Below, piece by piece: positions 36,799-46,327 of a DNA stretch of 64,000 nucleotides. The stretch spans positions 2,232,001-2,296,000 of the forward strand of contig CAWGMO010000002.1 of the NCBI GenBank assembly GCA_963823735.1. Reading direction: 5' to 3'. The first letter of the stretch is position 1. Every line of letters begins with the position of its first letter. Made by a program: the position numbers and the translations under genes. Source of the DNA: Actinoallomurus sp963823735 (lineage in GTDB: Bacteria; Actinomycetota; Actinomycetes; Streptosporangiales; Streptosporangiaceae). Under the pieces are notes generated by a model that searched no databases, was not told the DNA's origin, and saw only the letters and a list, made by a program, of their open reading frames with translations.

Positions 36799-37338
36799 TC
36801 AGCCTTCGAGCATCTTCTCGAAGTAGACGGTCACCGTCGCCCCGGTGACCTTGCGCCCGGTCTCGCGCCAGCCCGACGACCGGTAGAGCTCGATGGCCAC
36901 GGGCTGCTTCACGGTCGTGTCCGCGCAGAGGATGCGGTAGCCGAGCTCGACGGCGCGCTCCTCCAGCACGGTCACGATCGCGGCGCCGTACCCGCGGCCC
37001 TGCCAGGCCGGGTGGACGCGTAACCGCACCATCTCCGCGGCCAGATGGCTCATGCGCCGCAGGCCGCCGATGGCGACGGCCCGCCCGGACGCCTCGCCGA
37101 CGAGGAACTCCCCGCCCGCGCGGAGGTAGATCTCCTCCACGCGGGCGAAGTCGTCGTCGTAGTAGACACCGTCGCCTGGCCGCAGCCCGACCTGGGCCAG
37201 GCACTCCTGGTGGAGCCCGAACACCGCGTCGTGATCACCACGGGCGTAGCGCCTGATGCGAAGGCCGGAGTAGGTCCAGACCGGCGGCTCGCGGTTCTGC
37301 CGCCAGGGAACTGCGGGGGTACCCAGCACGCGCGCCAC
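36799..37338 (-). CDS. GNAT-family N-acetyltransferase
   Basis: 179 residues. Acetyl-CoA loop in LRVHPAWQGRGYGAAIVTVLEERAVELGY, preceded by RRMSHLAAEMVRLRV and followed by IELYRSSGWRETGR, a standard GNAT pattern. The start is only 3 bp after the stop of the XRE–TPR regulator on the same strand, so it is the second gene of that operon. Substrate unknown. Confidence 0.9.
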   Translation of the reverse strand: MARVLGTPAVPWRQNREPPVWTYSGLRIRRYARGDHDAVFGLHQECLAQVGLRPGDGVYYDDDFARVEEIYLRAGGEFLVGEASGRAVAIGGLRRMSHLAAEMVRLRVHPAWQGRGYGAAIVTVLEERAVELGYRILCADTTVKQPVAIELYRSSGWRETGRKVTGATVTVYFEKMLEG

Positions 37339-37341
37339 GGA

Positions 37342-38976
37342 TCAGATCTGCTTCGGGGCGTTGTCGCCCGTGACAGGCCCGGCGAGCGCCTCACGGAACT
37401 CCTTGGCGGCGCTGATCTCGCCGTACTGGGCGACGACCGAGCCGACGAGCTGGCGCGCGCGGTGCATGATGATGTCGGTCCGGTGCCCGGGTGACAGGCC
37501 GAGCACCGTCTCCCGCGCCGTGCGCAGGGCCTCTTCGGGCTCGCCCTCCTGCAACCGGCAGGTGGCGCGGTCGAGCCAGATCAGGGTGCGGTCGAGTTCC
37601 TCCGATGACGGATAGAGGGTCAGTGCCTTGCGGAGCGACTCCTCGGCGCTCCGGTGGTCGCCGAGGTTGGCGTGCGTGTCGCCTATATGGAAGGCCAGCT
37701 GCCGCTCGGTGTACCCGAACGCGGTGTCGGACACCTGGTCCTTGCCGAGCTGGGAGAAGACGGCCTGCCCGCGTGCCATCGCACGCTTGGCGCTGCCGGC
37801 GGCGTCGCTGCGGCCCCGTTTGACGAGCATGCCGAGGGCGCGTGCCTCGACGATCGGGGCCATCGCCGCGGCGACGTTCGGGGTACGGCCGGCGAGGTCC
37901 TGCGCCCTGCGGGCGAGGTGCAGGGACTCGCGCGGGTCGCCGTAGTACATCGGCACGAGCGCCTCACGCACGCTCACCCACGCCCGCAGCGCACGGTCTC
38001 CGGTCTCGTCGGCCGCGGTGCGCGCCGTACGGAAGAACGAGCGCGACAGCCGGTGGTCGCCGAGGTCGATCATGATGACGCCGGAGAGGCCGGAAAGCTG
38101 GGCGGCGAGCCGGCACAGGCGCTCCTGCAGCTCGATGGGCTGCCGCTGCTCGCACATGCGGCGCACCTCGCTGAAGTCCAGAAGGACGTCGCAGAGGAGG
38201 CGGAGCGGCGGCGTTGACATGTACTGCTGCCCGTAGCCGCTCGCGGTCTCCTCCCACTGGTCGAGCATCGTCGGGGAGACCGACGCGTTGACCAGCGTGT
38301 CGTCCATCTTCCGGCGGGCGCCGTCCACCGCTCCGAGAATCTGGCCATCGAGCGCCACGCCCGCTCCGGCCAGGAGTTGCAGCAGGGTTCGACGAAGCAC
38401 AATCTCCTCCTCGTCTCCTTTGCCGCCATCGGGGTCCTCGGCGCGGTACTGGACTCCGGCGATGTGCGGGATGGAGGTCAGGTCTTGCTTGGTCCACTGG
38501 TCAGGGTTGACGACCACGGTGCCGGGGCCCAGCACGTAGTCGGGTTCCCGTGCGAGCGCGCTGCGCACGCCACCGCCCGGGGGTTCGTGGGTGTGCCCGC
38601 AGACGCAGGGCCCTTGGAAGCCGAGGTCGGAGGGTTCCACCCGGTAGACCCGGCACAAATAGTGCAAATAGGCAGGGCCGGGTCGTTTATATCCGCTTTC
38701 GTACGCGGAAAGGAGCGTCTCGCCGAGCTTGGGTAATGGCTTTCCTTCGACCTCGTACAGCGCTTTCACCTGTGCGACGATGTCGGAAAGGGCAACACCC
38801 TGCGCGAATCGGTGGGACTTTACCTGGCTCGTACCGAAAACCGGCGCGCACTCCTCATGGATCGCCTGCGCGATCCTGGGCGGAGCGTGGCCGAGCGCCA
38901 ACCCCATGGCGCGGATCCGGCGTGCCAGATCCGCTTCTTTTCTGGGGGGAGGCTGCTGCAGTGGGGAGTCTGCCAT
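37342..38976 (-). CDS. XRE-type HTH regulator with TPR-like C-terminal domain
   Basis: 544 residues from ATG 38976, with GAGGAGA upstream; the frame runs further upstream without similarity. N-terminal HTH region about 20–125 (ARRIRAMGLALGHAPPRIAQAIHEE … LGETLLSAYESGYKRPGPAYLHYL), an insert with possible metal ligands (GPCVCGHTHEPPGGG), then a long array of helical repeats (SFFRTARTAADETGDRALRAWVS, YTERQLAFHIGDTHANLGDHRSAEESLRKAL) typical of TPR. Such actinomycete regulators often sense a peptide or small protein. Divergent from a 96-aa gene across a region with dyads; followed by a GNAT gene. Confidence 0.85.
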   Translation of the reverse strand: MADSPLQQPPPRKEADLARRIRAMGLALGHAPPRIAQAIHEECAPVFGTSQVKSHRFAQGVALSDIVAQVKALYEVEGKPLPKLGETLLSAYESGYKRPGPAYLHYLCRVYRVEPSDLGFQGPCVCGHTHEPPGGGVRSALAREPDYVLGPGTVVVNPDQWTKQDLTSIPHIAGVQYRAEDPDGGKGDEEEIVLRRTLLQLLAGAGVALDGQILGAVDGARRKMDDTLVNASVSPTMLDQWEETASGYGQQYMSTPPLRLLCDVLLDFSEVRRMCEQRQPIELQERLCRLAAQLSGLSGVIMIDLGDHRLSRSFFRTARTAADETGDRALRAWVSVREALVPMYYGDPRESLHLARRAQDLAGRTPNVAAAMAPIVEARALGMLVKRGRSDAAGSAKRAMARGQAVFSQLGKDQVSDTAFGYTERQLAFHIGDTHANLGDHRSAEESLRKALTLYPSSEELDRTLIWLDRATCRLQEGEPEEALRTARETVLGLSPGHRTDIIMHRARQLVGSVVAQYGEISAAKEFREALAGPVTGDNAPKQI

Positions 38977-39005
38977 TGCCGTCTCCTCGGGGGGAAGACC
39001 CGCCC

Positions 39006-39169
39006 GTGACCACGGGGTGACCACGGACGAGCAAAGCTCGCGTACGCAGCGTAACTCTGGCATTGTCGCCCGCCAACCAGATCCGTCAGATACACGACGA
39101 GCGGCACGATCCGCACCCACTGCGGCGAATGTTTCTCATCCCGGGAATGACAAACCTCTACCCGGGATG
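39006..39169. promoter_or_regulatory. repeat-rich control region between XRE–TPR gene and 96-aa gene
   Basis: Direct repeat GTGACCACGG at 39006–39015 and 39017–39026. Inverted repeat CATCCCGGG (39137–39145) / CCCGGGATG (39161–39169) with a 15-nt spacer. CGCAGCGTAA occurs at about 39046 and again at 39257, near each divergent gene. These are probable operators of the adjacent regulator. Confidence 0.5.
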
Positions 39170-39281
39170 GGGTGATCGTGGTCCTCCGGCTCTGAGGGAC
39201 GTCTTGACCCTCCCCCCGCGGCCTTGCGATTCTCGCAGCGCGTAGCGACGCACGTTCGCAGCGTAAGAGGGGATGTTCTCA

Positions 39282-39572
39282 ATGCTCGACGAACGCCGGG
39301 TCGGATACCTCGAAGGCCTCGTACGCGAGTTAGGCGAGCGGGGGCTCGTGGCCCGTGTGGTCCGCACCCGTTCCGGACCCGCCTTCTGCAGAGTGGTCAA
39401 CCCAGAGGCGGCGAGCATCTCCGAGAACGTCATGTGCGCCCCCGCGCCCGGCGCGGTCGAGCAGCCGCCCTGGTACTTCTGGTGGTCCTGGGGCGAGCCC
39501 ATGCACGGCGTCGAGGACCCCTGCGGCGCCGCCGTCAAGGTGGCCCGCGTATTGGAGGCCAATCAGGGATAG
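39282..39572 (+). CDS. small conserved hypothetical protein (96 aa)
   Basis: ATG 39282 is preferred over ATG 39273 because AGAGGGG (39266–39272) is 9 nt from the first and would touch the second. The peptide LDERRVGYLEGLVRELGERGLVARVV… ends with a tryptophan-rich stretch (PPWYFWWSWGEPMH) and DPCGAAVKVARVLEANQG. Short proteins of this kind are common next to actinomycete XRE regulators, although the regulator here is divergent. No function assigned. Confidence 0.75.
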   Translation: MLDERRVGYLEGLVRELGERGLVARVVRTRSGPAFCRVVNPEAASISENVMCAPAPGAVEQPPWYFWWSWGEPMHGVEDPCGAAVKVARVLEANQG

Positions 39573-39585
39573 GGGCGGAAGACGT

Positions 39586-39632
39586 CCCGCGAGGCCGGTT
39601 TCCAGTGGCGCGGACTGACCGCGCCTCGCGGG
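39586..39632 (+). terminator. hairpin terminator after the 96-aa gene
   Basis: Outer stem CCCGCGAGGC (39586–39595) / GCCTCGCGGG (39623–39632) with an alternative inner stem GGCGCGG / CCGCGCC, followed by a pyrimidine run CTTTCTCCTT. Confidence 0.7.
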
Positions 39633-39771
39633 GCCTTTCTCCTTGCCCCTCCCACCTCTCCCGCGGGCCGGACGAGTCGCCGCCCCCGGTACCCCCGCCG
39701 TCGCCTACCATCGGAGACTGCTCTTAGACCGCGACGCGGCCCCGCTGGGACCGTCCAGGAGGGGTTCTCTC

Positions 39772-40785
39772 GTGCTGGCGCTTCACACGGCATCGATCTT
39801 CGCCGCGATCACCAACGGCGGGAAGGTCACCGACTACTGCGGAGCGCATCCCGGCATCGGCTGCAACCTGACCTGGAACCTCAGCCACAACGCGCACCTG
39901 ACGCGCACGTACAACCAGTGGCTCAACGGCCCGATCATCACGCTGATCAAGGTCATCATCACGGTCACGATCTCCCTGCTGCTCCGCCGGCTCGTCAACA
40001 AGACGATCACGAAGATCACGCTGCGGATGGCCGAGGGCACGATGTCGGAGAAGCTCCGCGAGCGTACGCGGACGATCTTCGACGGCAGCCCGGTGCTGAT
40101 CAGCGAGCGCCGCCGGCAGCGCGCGGAGACCATGGGATCGGTGCTGCGCAGCATCGCCTCGATCATCATCCTCGGCGCCGCCGCGCTCACCGTGCTCGGC
40201 TACCTCGGCCTCGACCTCACACCGTTCCTGGCGAGCGCGAGCATCATCGGCGTGGCCGTCGCGTTCGGCGCGCAGAACCTCGTCAAGGACTTCCTCACCG
40301 GCATGTTCATGCTGCTGGAGGACCAGTACGGCGTCGGCGACGTGATCGACGTCGGCGCGGCCAAGGGCACCGTCGAGGCGGTCACCCTGCGGACCACACG
40401 CCTGCGCGACGTCAGCGGCGTCGTCTGGTACGTCCCGAACGGCGAGATCAAGCGCGTCGGCAACGAGTCACAGAACTGGGCGCGCGTCGTCCTCGACGTC
40501 CCGGTCGAGTACGACTCCGACCTGGACAAGGTGCGCGCCCTCCTCGCGGAGACCGCCACCGGGCTGGCCGCCGAGCCTCCGTGGGACGAGATCATCATCG
40601 ATGACCCGACCGTCTGGGGCGTGCAGGCGCTGTCCGGCGAGGCCGTCGTCGTACGCGTCGTCTGCAAGACCGCGCCGGGCAAACAGGCCAACACGGCGCG
40701 CGAGCTGCGCGAACGCGTGAAGAAGTCGTTCGACGTCGCCGGTGTCTCGGTGGCGACCTTCAAGGAGGACACCTCGGCCGCATAG
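39772..40785 (+). CDS. MscS-family mechanosensitive ion channel
   Basis: 337 residues from GTG 39772, with AGGAGGGG (39757–39764) 7 nt upstream. Hydrophobic segments at about 50–68 (PIITLIKVIITVTISLLL) and 125–155, then the pore helix ASIIGVAVAFGAQNLVKDFLTGMFMLLEDQYGVGD, the diagnostic MscS motif, and a cytoplasmic β-domain (DVIDVGAAKGTVEAVTLRTTRLRD, WYVPNGEIKRVGN). Releases solutes upon hypo-osmotic shock. The truncated hemoglobin gene follows after 12 bp. Confidence 0.93.
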   Translation: MLALHTASIFAAITNGGKVTDYCGAHPGIGCNLTWNLSHNAHLTRTYNQWLNGPIITLIKVIITVTISLLLRRLVNKTITKITLRMAEGTMSEKLRERTRTIFDGSPVLISERRRQRAETMGSVLRSIASIIILGAAALTVLGYLGLDLTPFLASASIIGVAVAFGAQNLVKDFLTGMFMLLEDQYGVGDVIDVGAAKGTVEAVTLRTTRLRDVSGVVWYVPNGEIKRVGNESQNWARVVLDVPVEYDSDLDKVRALLAETATGLAAEPPWDEIIIDDPTVWGVQALSGEAVVVRVVCKTAPGKQANTARELRERVKKSFDVAGVSVATFKEDTSAA

Positions 40786-40797
40786 GCTGGGCACGCC

Positions 40798-41193
40798 ATG
40801 GCAGACGAAGTGACTTTCTACGAGGCGGTCGGCGGCGAAGAGACCTTCCGCCGGCTGGTCCACCGGTTCTACGAAGGTGTGGCGGCCGACCCCGTCCTCC
40901 GCCCGCTGTACCCCGAGGAGGACCTGGGGCCCGCCGAGGAGCGGCTCCGGCTCTTCCTCATCCAGTACTGGGGCGGCCCGCGCACGTACGGCGAGCGCCG
41001 CGGCCATCCGCGCCTGCGGATGCGGCACGTGCCGTTCGTCATCGGCGAGGCCGAGCACGACGCCTGGCTGGCGCACATGCGCACGGCCGTGGACGAGCTT
41101 CAGTTGCCGCAGCAGCTCGAGACGATGCTGTGGGACTACCTCGTCATGGCGGCCCAGAGCATGATCAACGCGCCTCACCGCTCGGGTCTTTAG
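40798..41193 (+). CDS. glbO: group II truncated hemoglobin (GlbO type)
   Basis: 131 residues. TFYEAVGGEETFRRLVHRFYEGVAADPVLRPLYP opens like GlbO; proximal His in LRMRHVPFVI, and Trp in HDAWLAHMRTAVDEL at the G8 position characteristic of group II. The conserved QYWGGP is present. Binds O2/NO, likely with a redox or NO-detoxifying role. Twelve bp behind the mscS gene, probably the same transcript; the last 29 bp overlap the convergent MFS gene. Confidence 0.94.
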   Translation: MADEVTFYEAVGGEETFRRLVHRFYEGVAADPVLRPLYPEEDLGPAEERLRLFLIQYWGGPRTYGERRGHPRLRMRHVPFVIGEAEHDAWLAHMRTAVDELQLPQQLETMLWDYLVMAAQSMINAPHRSGL

Positions 41194-42367
41194 CCCGTAT
41201 TCGCTCCTCCGCCGGCGCGCGCTCGAAGCCCACGGGGATCACGAGGGCCGCCAACAGCGGGAAGACCGCGGCGACGGCGAAGGCCGAACCGTACGCCGAC
41301 CGGGCGACGAACGTGCCGAGCACCGGCGGTGTCGCGGCGGCCAGGAGGTTCTGGCCCGTGTTCTGGATGCCGAGCACGCGGCCCGCCCATGATCGTCCGG
41401 CGTACTCGGCGACGGCTGTGAAGGCGAGCCCGTTCGTGGTGACGGTGAGGATCGCCGCGGCGAGCAGCGCTACCGTCGCGACGCCCCATCCGGCGGCGGC
41501 GCCGGCCGCGAGCGCCACCATGATCACGCCGATGGCCACCGCGAGAACGCGCATCGGGCGCACCCGGCTGCCCGCGCGGTCCGACCAGTACCCGACCGCG
41601 AGCCGGGCGGCGGCACCGCCGACCTGGGCGAGCGCGAGCACCCGGCCCGCGGTCGCGCCGTCCCAGCCGCGCGCGTCGGACAGGTAGACGATGGCGAAGG
41701 CCGAGACCGCGAACTGCGGCACCACCAGCAGCGCGCTCGACGCGTGGATCCGCCACAGCACGGGGGTCCGGTAGGGCGAGCGACCGCCGTGCGGCTCGTC
41801 GGCGGCCGTACGCTCCGGGTCGCGTACGAGGACCGCCACCAGCAGCGCGGTCACGAGGCAGCAGGCGGCGAGGAACTCCAGACCGCTCGACAGGCCCGCG
41901 TACGCGGCGAGCGGTGGCAGGGTGAGGGCGGCCAGGCCGACGCCGAGCGGCTGCCCGGTCTGCCGGACGCCCATCGCCAGGCCGCGCTCGTGCGCCGCGA
42001 ACCAGCCGAGGATGAGACGCCCGCTGGCGGCGTGGATCGAGGCGCCGGAGGCCCCCGCCACGAAGAAGCAGACGCCGAGGACGGCCGTGGAGTGGGCGGC
42101 GGTGGCCGCGAGCAGCGCGAGCCCGGCGACGGTGAGCCCGCACGCGAGGGCGACCCGCTCGCCCCAGCGGTCGACGGCCATGCCCCAGAGCGCGAGGGCG
42201 ACGAGAAGGCCGGCGACCGGGCAGGAGATCAGGACGGCGGCCTGGCGCAGCGAGAGTCCCTTGTCGGCGCGCAGCGCGGGAATGAGGTACGGGAGGCCGT
42301 ACTGGTACGCGCACCCCGCGATCATCGCGAGGAGCCCGACAATGAGGATCATCCAGCGCCTGTTCAT
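41165..42367 (-). CDS. MFS transporter
   Basis: 400 residues, twelve hydrophobic segments in two bundles. The loop 2–3 signature is recognisable in WGMAVDRWGERVALACG and its repeat in VGYWSDRAGSRVRPMRV. Short charged middle loop (RDPERTAADEPHGGRSPYR). No specificity motif. It follows the TetR gene by 33 bp on the same strand, suggesting a regulator-controlled exporter, with the FAD monooxygenase divergent from both. Confidence 0.9.
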   Translation of the reverse strand: MNRRWMILIVGLLAMIAGCAYQYGLPYLIPALRADKGLSLRQAAVLISCPVAGLLVALALWGMAVDRWGERVALACGLTVAGLALLAATAAHSTAVLGVCFFVAGASGASIHAASGRLILGWFAAHERGLAMGVRQTGQPLGVGLAALTLPPLAAYAGLSSGLEFLAACCLVTALLVAVLVRDPERTAADEPHGGRSPYRTPVLWRIHASSALLVVPQFAVSAFAIVYLSDARGWDGATAGRVLALAQVGGAAARLAVGYWSDRAGSRVRPMRVLAVAIGVIMVALAAGAAAGWGVATVALLAAAILTVTTNGLAFTAVAEYAGRSWAGRVLGIQNTGQNLLAAATPPVLGTFVARSAYGSAFAVAAVFPLLAALVIPVGFERAPAEERIRAKDPSGEAR

Positions 42368-42400
42368 ACTCTGGATGTTAACGTCTCATATTTCGAGACC

Positions 42401-43129
42401 CTAGCTGGGGCGGCTGAGGCCCATCCGGCCCGCCACGCCGTCCAGCAGCGCGGACAGGCCACTGCGGAACCGGTCGCCCTCGGACACCTCGCCGACGAGC
42501 CGAGGGAACACCTTCCGCGGGTCGTCGCCGCCGAACAGCTCCCGCATGTGCGGGAACTCCCCGGTGGCGAGCTGGGCCCGGGCGAATCGCAGGGCCGCCT
42601 CGTCGTCCGCGGAGGCCGCGCGCGTCTCGCCCGAACGCAGGACGTTGCCCTGCACGTAGTCGTCGACCATGGCGAGCAGCGCGAACCTGCCCGGCGCGTC
42701 CAGGCCGGTACCGGCGATGGCGGCCAGCGACTGCTCGAAGTGCCGCATGCCGTTGGGGCCGGGCGGGGCGTTCCGCAGGGAGAACAGCGCCCAGGGATGG
42801 CGCATGAGCACCTCCCAGGTACGCACCGCGACCGCCGTGAGCGCTTCGTACCAGTGGGCCGGGAACTCGTCGGCGGGGATCAGCACCTCGCTCATGATCG
42901 CGTCGTCCATCAGCGCGACCAGCTCGTCCTTGGTGCGGACGTAGTAGTAGAGCGTCATGGTGCCGGCGCCCAGCTCGCCGGCGATCCGGCGCATCGACAC
43001 GGCCGCGAACCCCTCGGTGTCGGCGATCGCCAGCGCCGTCGACGCGATCTGGTCGCGGGTGAACTTCGGCCGGCGGCTGCCGGGCTCCGGCCGGGTCCAG
43101 ATCAGTGTCGAATCCTCAGCACTTGCCAT
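42401..43129 (-). CDS. TetR-family transcriptional regulator (TetR/ActII type)
   Basis: 242 residues. HTH at about 22–70: FTRDQIASTALAIADTEGFAAVSMRRIAGELGAGTMTLYYYVRTKDEL, with the MTLYYYV sequence typical of TetR-class (TetR_C domain) members that often control efflux. The C-terminal domain contains the family's ligand-binding helices (HWYEALTAVAVRTWEVLMRHPWAL). Divergent from the FAD monooxygenase across GTAC repeats, and upstream of the MFS gene. Confidence 0.92.
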   Translation of the reverse strand: MASAEDSTLIWTRPEPGSRRPKFTRDQIASTALAIADTEGFAAVSMRRIAGELGAGTMTLYYYVRTKDELVALMDDAIMSEVLIPADEFPAHWYEALTAVAVRTWEVLMRHPWALFSLRNAPPGPNGMRHFEQSLAAIAGTGLDAPGRFALLAMVDDYVQGNVLRSGETRAASADDEAALRFARAQLATGEFPHMRELFGGDDPRKVFPRLVGEVSEGDRFRSGLSALLDGVAGRMGLSRPS

Positions 43130-43131
43130 TC

Positions 43132-43187
43132 GTACACCGTACCGTTAGCGTTCTTCGTACGCCGTACTAGAAGTTGGTACACGATAC
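43132..43187. promoter_or_regulatory. three GTAC-type operators between tetR and monooxygenase
   Basis: GTACACCGTAC (43132–43142), the perfect palindrome GTACGCCGTAC (43157–43167) and GTACACGATAC (43177–43187), spaced 25 and 20 bp. They fill the 76-bp divergent promoter region. Confidence 0.6.
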
Positions 43188-43205
43188 GAATTAGCAGGAG
43201 GCATC

Positions 43206-44681
43206 GTGGACGTGCTGATCGCGGGAGCCGGCCCGACCGGACTGACCCTGGCGTGCGAGCTCGCGGCGCGCGGCTTGGACATCCGCGTCGTCGACCGGGC
43301 GGACCGGTTCTTCGGCGGATCGCGCGCCGACGGCATCCAGCCGAGGACCATGGAGGTCTTCGCCGACCTCGGCGTGCTCGACCCGATCCTGGCCGCCGGC
43401 GATCTCGGCATGGAGATGCGCGCCTACAAGGGCGACGAGGTCGTCTGGGAGGGCCGGATGAGCGACCCCTCCGAGCCGACGCCGTCGGTGCCGTACCCGA
43501 ACATCTGGTTCGTGCCGCAGTTCCGCACCGAGGAGATCCTCCGCGAACGCCTCGCCGGGCTCGGCACACGCGTGGAGCTGTCCACCGAGCTGACCGGCTT
43601 CACGCAGGACGCCGACGGCGTGACCGCGACCCTGGTCGCCGGCGGAGTGTCCGAGACCGTACGCGCCAGGTACCTCGTGGGCGCGGACGGCGGGCGCAGC
43701 ACGGTGCGCAGGCGGCTCGGCATCGCCTTCCCCGGGGAGACCGACGAGGACACCACGATGATGTTCGCGGACGCGCGGGTCGACGGGATCGGCCACGACC
43801 ACGGCCGCGTCTGGCCGGCCGGCGACCGCCCGGCGCGGCTGACGCCGCTGGCCGGGACCGACCTGTTCGTCGTGCTGGCGCCGCCACCGGCGACAAGGAC
43901 GAGCCGGTCCGCGACTACCTGCGGCGGCAGGTCGCCGAGGCGTCCGGGCGCGACGACATCCGGGTGACCGCGAGGTGACCTGGCACACGACCTGGCGGGC
44001 GAACACCCGGCTGGCCGAGCGCTTCCGTGACGGCCGGGTCCTCCTGGCGGGCGACGCCGGGCACGTGCACCCGCCGACCGGCGGCCAGGGCATGAACACC
44101 GGCATCCAGGACGGCTACAACCTAGGCTGGAAACTCGCCGCCGCCCTGGCCGGCGCCCCGGCCCTCCTGCTCGACAGCTACGAGCCGGAGCGGATGGCCG
44201 CGGCGCGCACCGCGCTGGACATCAGCACGGCGCTCCTGGACAAGCACCGGCGCGGCGACGAGGACGCCCACGTGCGCGGTCCCGAGGTGCACGGGCTGAC
44301 GCTGAACTACCGCGGCGGCCCGCTTCACGTGACGACCGCGCCGAGCCCGGCCGCGTCGCCGCCGGCGACCGCGCGCCGGACGCGCCGGCGACGACGGCCG
44401 AGGGACGGCCGGTACGCCTGTTCGAGCTGTTCCAGGGTCCGCACTGGACCCTTCTCGCCTTCGGCGCCGCCGCGGACGGCTTCGACCCCGCGCTGCGCGC
44501 CTACTCCGTGGTCCGGCCCGGCGAGCACGGCCTCGTCGATGATCAGGGGCACGTACGGGCCGGGTACGACGTGGCGGACGGCACGTACGTGCTGGTCCGT
44601 CCCGACGGCTACGTGGGGCTGGTCACCGGCTCCGCCGAGCGGGTGACGCGGTACTGGAATGAACTTCACGGCCCGGAATGA
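43206..44681 (+). pseudogene. FAD-dependent aromatic monooxygenase, three −1 frameshifts
   Basis: GTG 43206 has AGGAGG (43196–43201) 4 nt upstream. Rossmann FAD motif VLIAGAGPTGLTLACELAARGLDI, DG motif VGADGGRSTVRRRLGI and the GD motif VLLAGDAGHVHPPTGGQGMN show a PheA/TfdB-type (FAD_binding_3) hydroxylase, and the C-terminal thioredoxin-like domain reaches TGA 44679–44681. Frame is lost at about 43880, 43971 and 44342; in each case adding one base restores conserved sequence (ATGDKDEPVRDYLRRQV; EVTWHTTWRANTRLAERF; PGRVAAGDRAPDAP). Divergent TetR and MFS suggest a role in antibiotic or aromatic compound modification. The lesions look like sequencing errors but could be decay. Confidence 0.85.
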
Positions 44682-44683
44682 GA

Positions 44684-44711
44684 AAGGCCCCCGCCATCTG
44701 GCGGGGGCCTT
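44684..44711. terminator. strong bidirectional terminator
   Basis: Perfect 12-bp stem AAGGCCCCCGCC (44684–44695) / GGCGGGGGCCTT (44700–44711) with loop ATCT, ending both convergent genes, with A/T-rich ends on both sides. Confidence 0.9.
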
Positions 44712-44725
44712 CTCGGTGATGATCC

Positions 44726-46136
44726 CTACAGGTGGGGGTGCTGCGCGAGGAACGGGTCCTCGGTGACCTGCGGGGTGAGCATCGCCTTGGTCTGCGCCGA
44801 CGGGGCCGAGACTCCGGCCCAGCGGAGCAGGTCCGCGGTGACCTTCGCCTTCTCGGCGGCGGGCAGCGTGGTGATCAGGTGACTGCTGTGGTTCAGCCCG
44901 GGTGAGACGTAGACGTGCGAGTCGGTGCTGCCACCGGCGACACGGAACGGCTCGGCGCCCCACGGGTCATTCTGGCCGTAGATGAAGGCCATGTGGCTCG
45001 CGTGGTGCTTGACCCAGTTGTCGACGTCCTTCATGACGGTCGGGTCGAAGCGCATCGGGATGTCGCCCGGCACGTACGTGCGCGGCTGGTAGGTCTTCTC
45101 CCAGCGGAGCAGCGGGTGCAGGTGCGGGAACTTCGGCGACGGCCAGCCGAGCTGGGTGCCCGCCTGGTAGTAGTACGGAATGAAGTCGCCGAGGCCCTGG
45201 TCGGTGTAGGTCAGGCGCACCGGAGATCAGGTCGAAGTACGCGTAGATGTCATCCGTCGACGCGGTCGTCTTCGGGATGTCCTTGCACTCGGCCTGCAGG
45301 TGGTACTGCCAGAACGCCCACTCGAAGTCCATCACGGAGTTCTCGAACGCCCGGTCGACGGTCTTGATGATCGTCCAGGTGTCGCCGGCCGCCGTGGCGT
45401 CGGCGGTCATCTTGGCTTCCATCTCGCCGCGGCGCTTGAGCATCTCGCGCTGCAGGCTCTCCAGGTCGGTGCGGCACTGCGGGTCCGTGCCGACCTTCTT
45501 GAAGAACTTGTCGTACGCGCTGTCCTCGTTGTTGTTCACGTCGTTCGGCGCGACGTACGCCACCGTGCCGTCGACGTCGTTCGGGTAGAAGCGCTTGTGG
45601 TACGTGGCGGTCATGCCGCCCTTGCTCGCCCCGGTGTTGATCCACTTGCCGTGGTAGATCGTCTTGAGCGCCTGGACGATCCGGTGCTCATCGGTGGCGG
45701 CCTGCCAGATGTTGTCCTTCGTCCACTTCGCCGGCTCGGGCCGCGACGGAGTGAAGTAGCGGTACTCGACCGAGATCTGGTTACCGTCGACGAGCCCGGT
45801 GGGCTCGGACAGGAACATCGTCTCAGGCGTGTTGTAGCCGCTGGTGTACTCCACCATCGGCCGGTCCGCGGACTTGTGCTCGAGCAGGACACGCTGCTCG
45901 AACCAGCCCTTGCTCGGATCGCGGTGGTCGACCGGCTGCTTGTAGTTCAGCCAGAACCACCGGTACCCGGTCAGGTCGGAGGTCTTCTCCTGCACCGTCA
46001 TACCGGGAATCGCCTTGAGCTTGGCGAGGATGTCGTCGTCGGCCTTGCTCGAAGCCGCACCCGCGGCGCCGCCGATGCCGCTCAGGAGACCCGCCGCGAG
46101 CAGGACGGCGACCGCCCCACGTGAGACGTTCCGCAT
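44726..46136 (-). pseudogene. secreted S28/PS-10-type peptidase (tripeptidyl aminopeptidase-like), frameshifted
   Basis: ATG 46136 is preferred: AAGGGG lies about 7 nt upstream and a clean Sec signal peptide follows (MRNVSRGAVAVLLAAGLLSG, cleavage near GAAGA). Mature sequence: YRWFWLNYKQPVDHRDPSKG, catalytic Ser in WINTGASKGGMTATY, frame break at about 45219–45225 after AYFDLIS, then VRLTYTDQGLGDFIPYYYQ in the other frame, Asp in IYGQNDPWGAEPF and His in SPGLNHSSHL. The break could be +1 or −2. Without it the protein would be about 470 residues, as in Streptomyces PS-10 peptidases, which remove N-terminal peptides from proteins outside the cell. Confidence 0.8.
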
Positions 46137-46145
46137 TCGCACCCC

Positions 46146-46160
46146 TTTGTGTCGCACAAA
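46146..46160. promoter_or_regulatory. dyad upstream of the peptidase gene
   Basis: Perfect inverted repeat TTTGTG–TCG–CACAAA (46146–46160), just ahead of the ribosome binding site of the gene starting at 46136. Confidence 0.4.
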
Positions 46161-46327
46161 TTGCAGGCGCGACATTACGGGTAAGGGTGAGAAACGGGCA
46201 TCTTGCGTGTTAAGTCGTTACGTAATCGTCGCCGGTCACGGCCTGGTGTGGAGTCGAACGGCCACGGGGCGTCAGCATCGAGGTCATGGTCGGCGCCGCC
46301 GCCCGATACGACCCGGTACGCTCTCCG

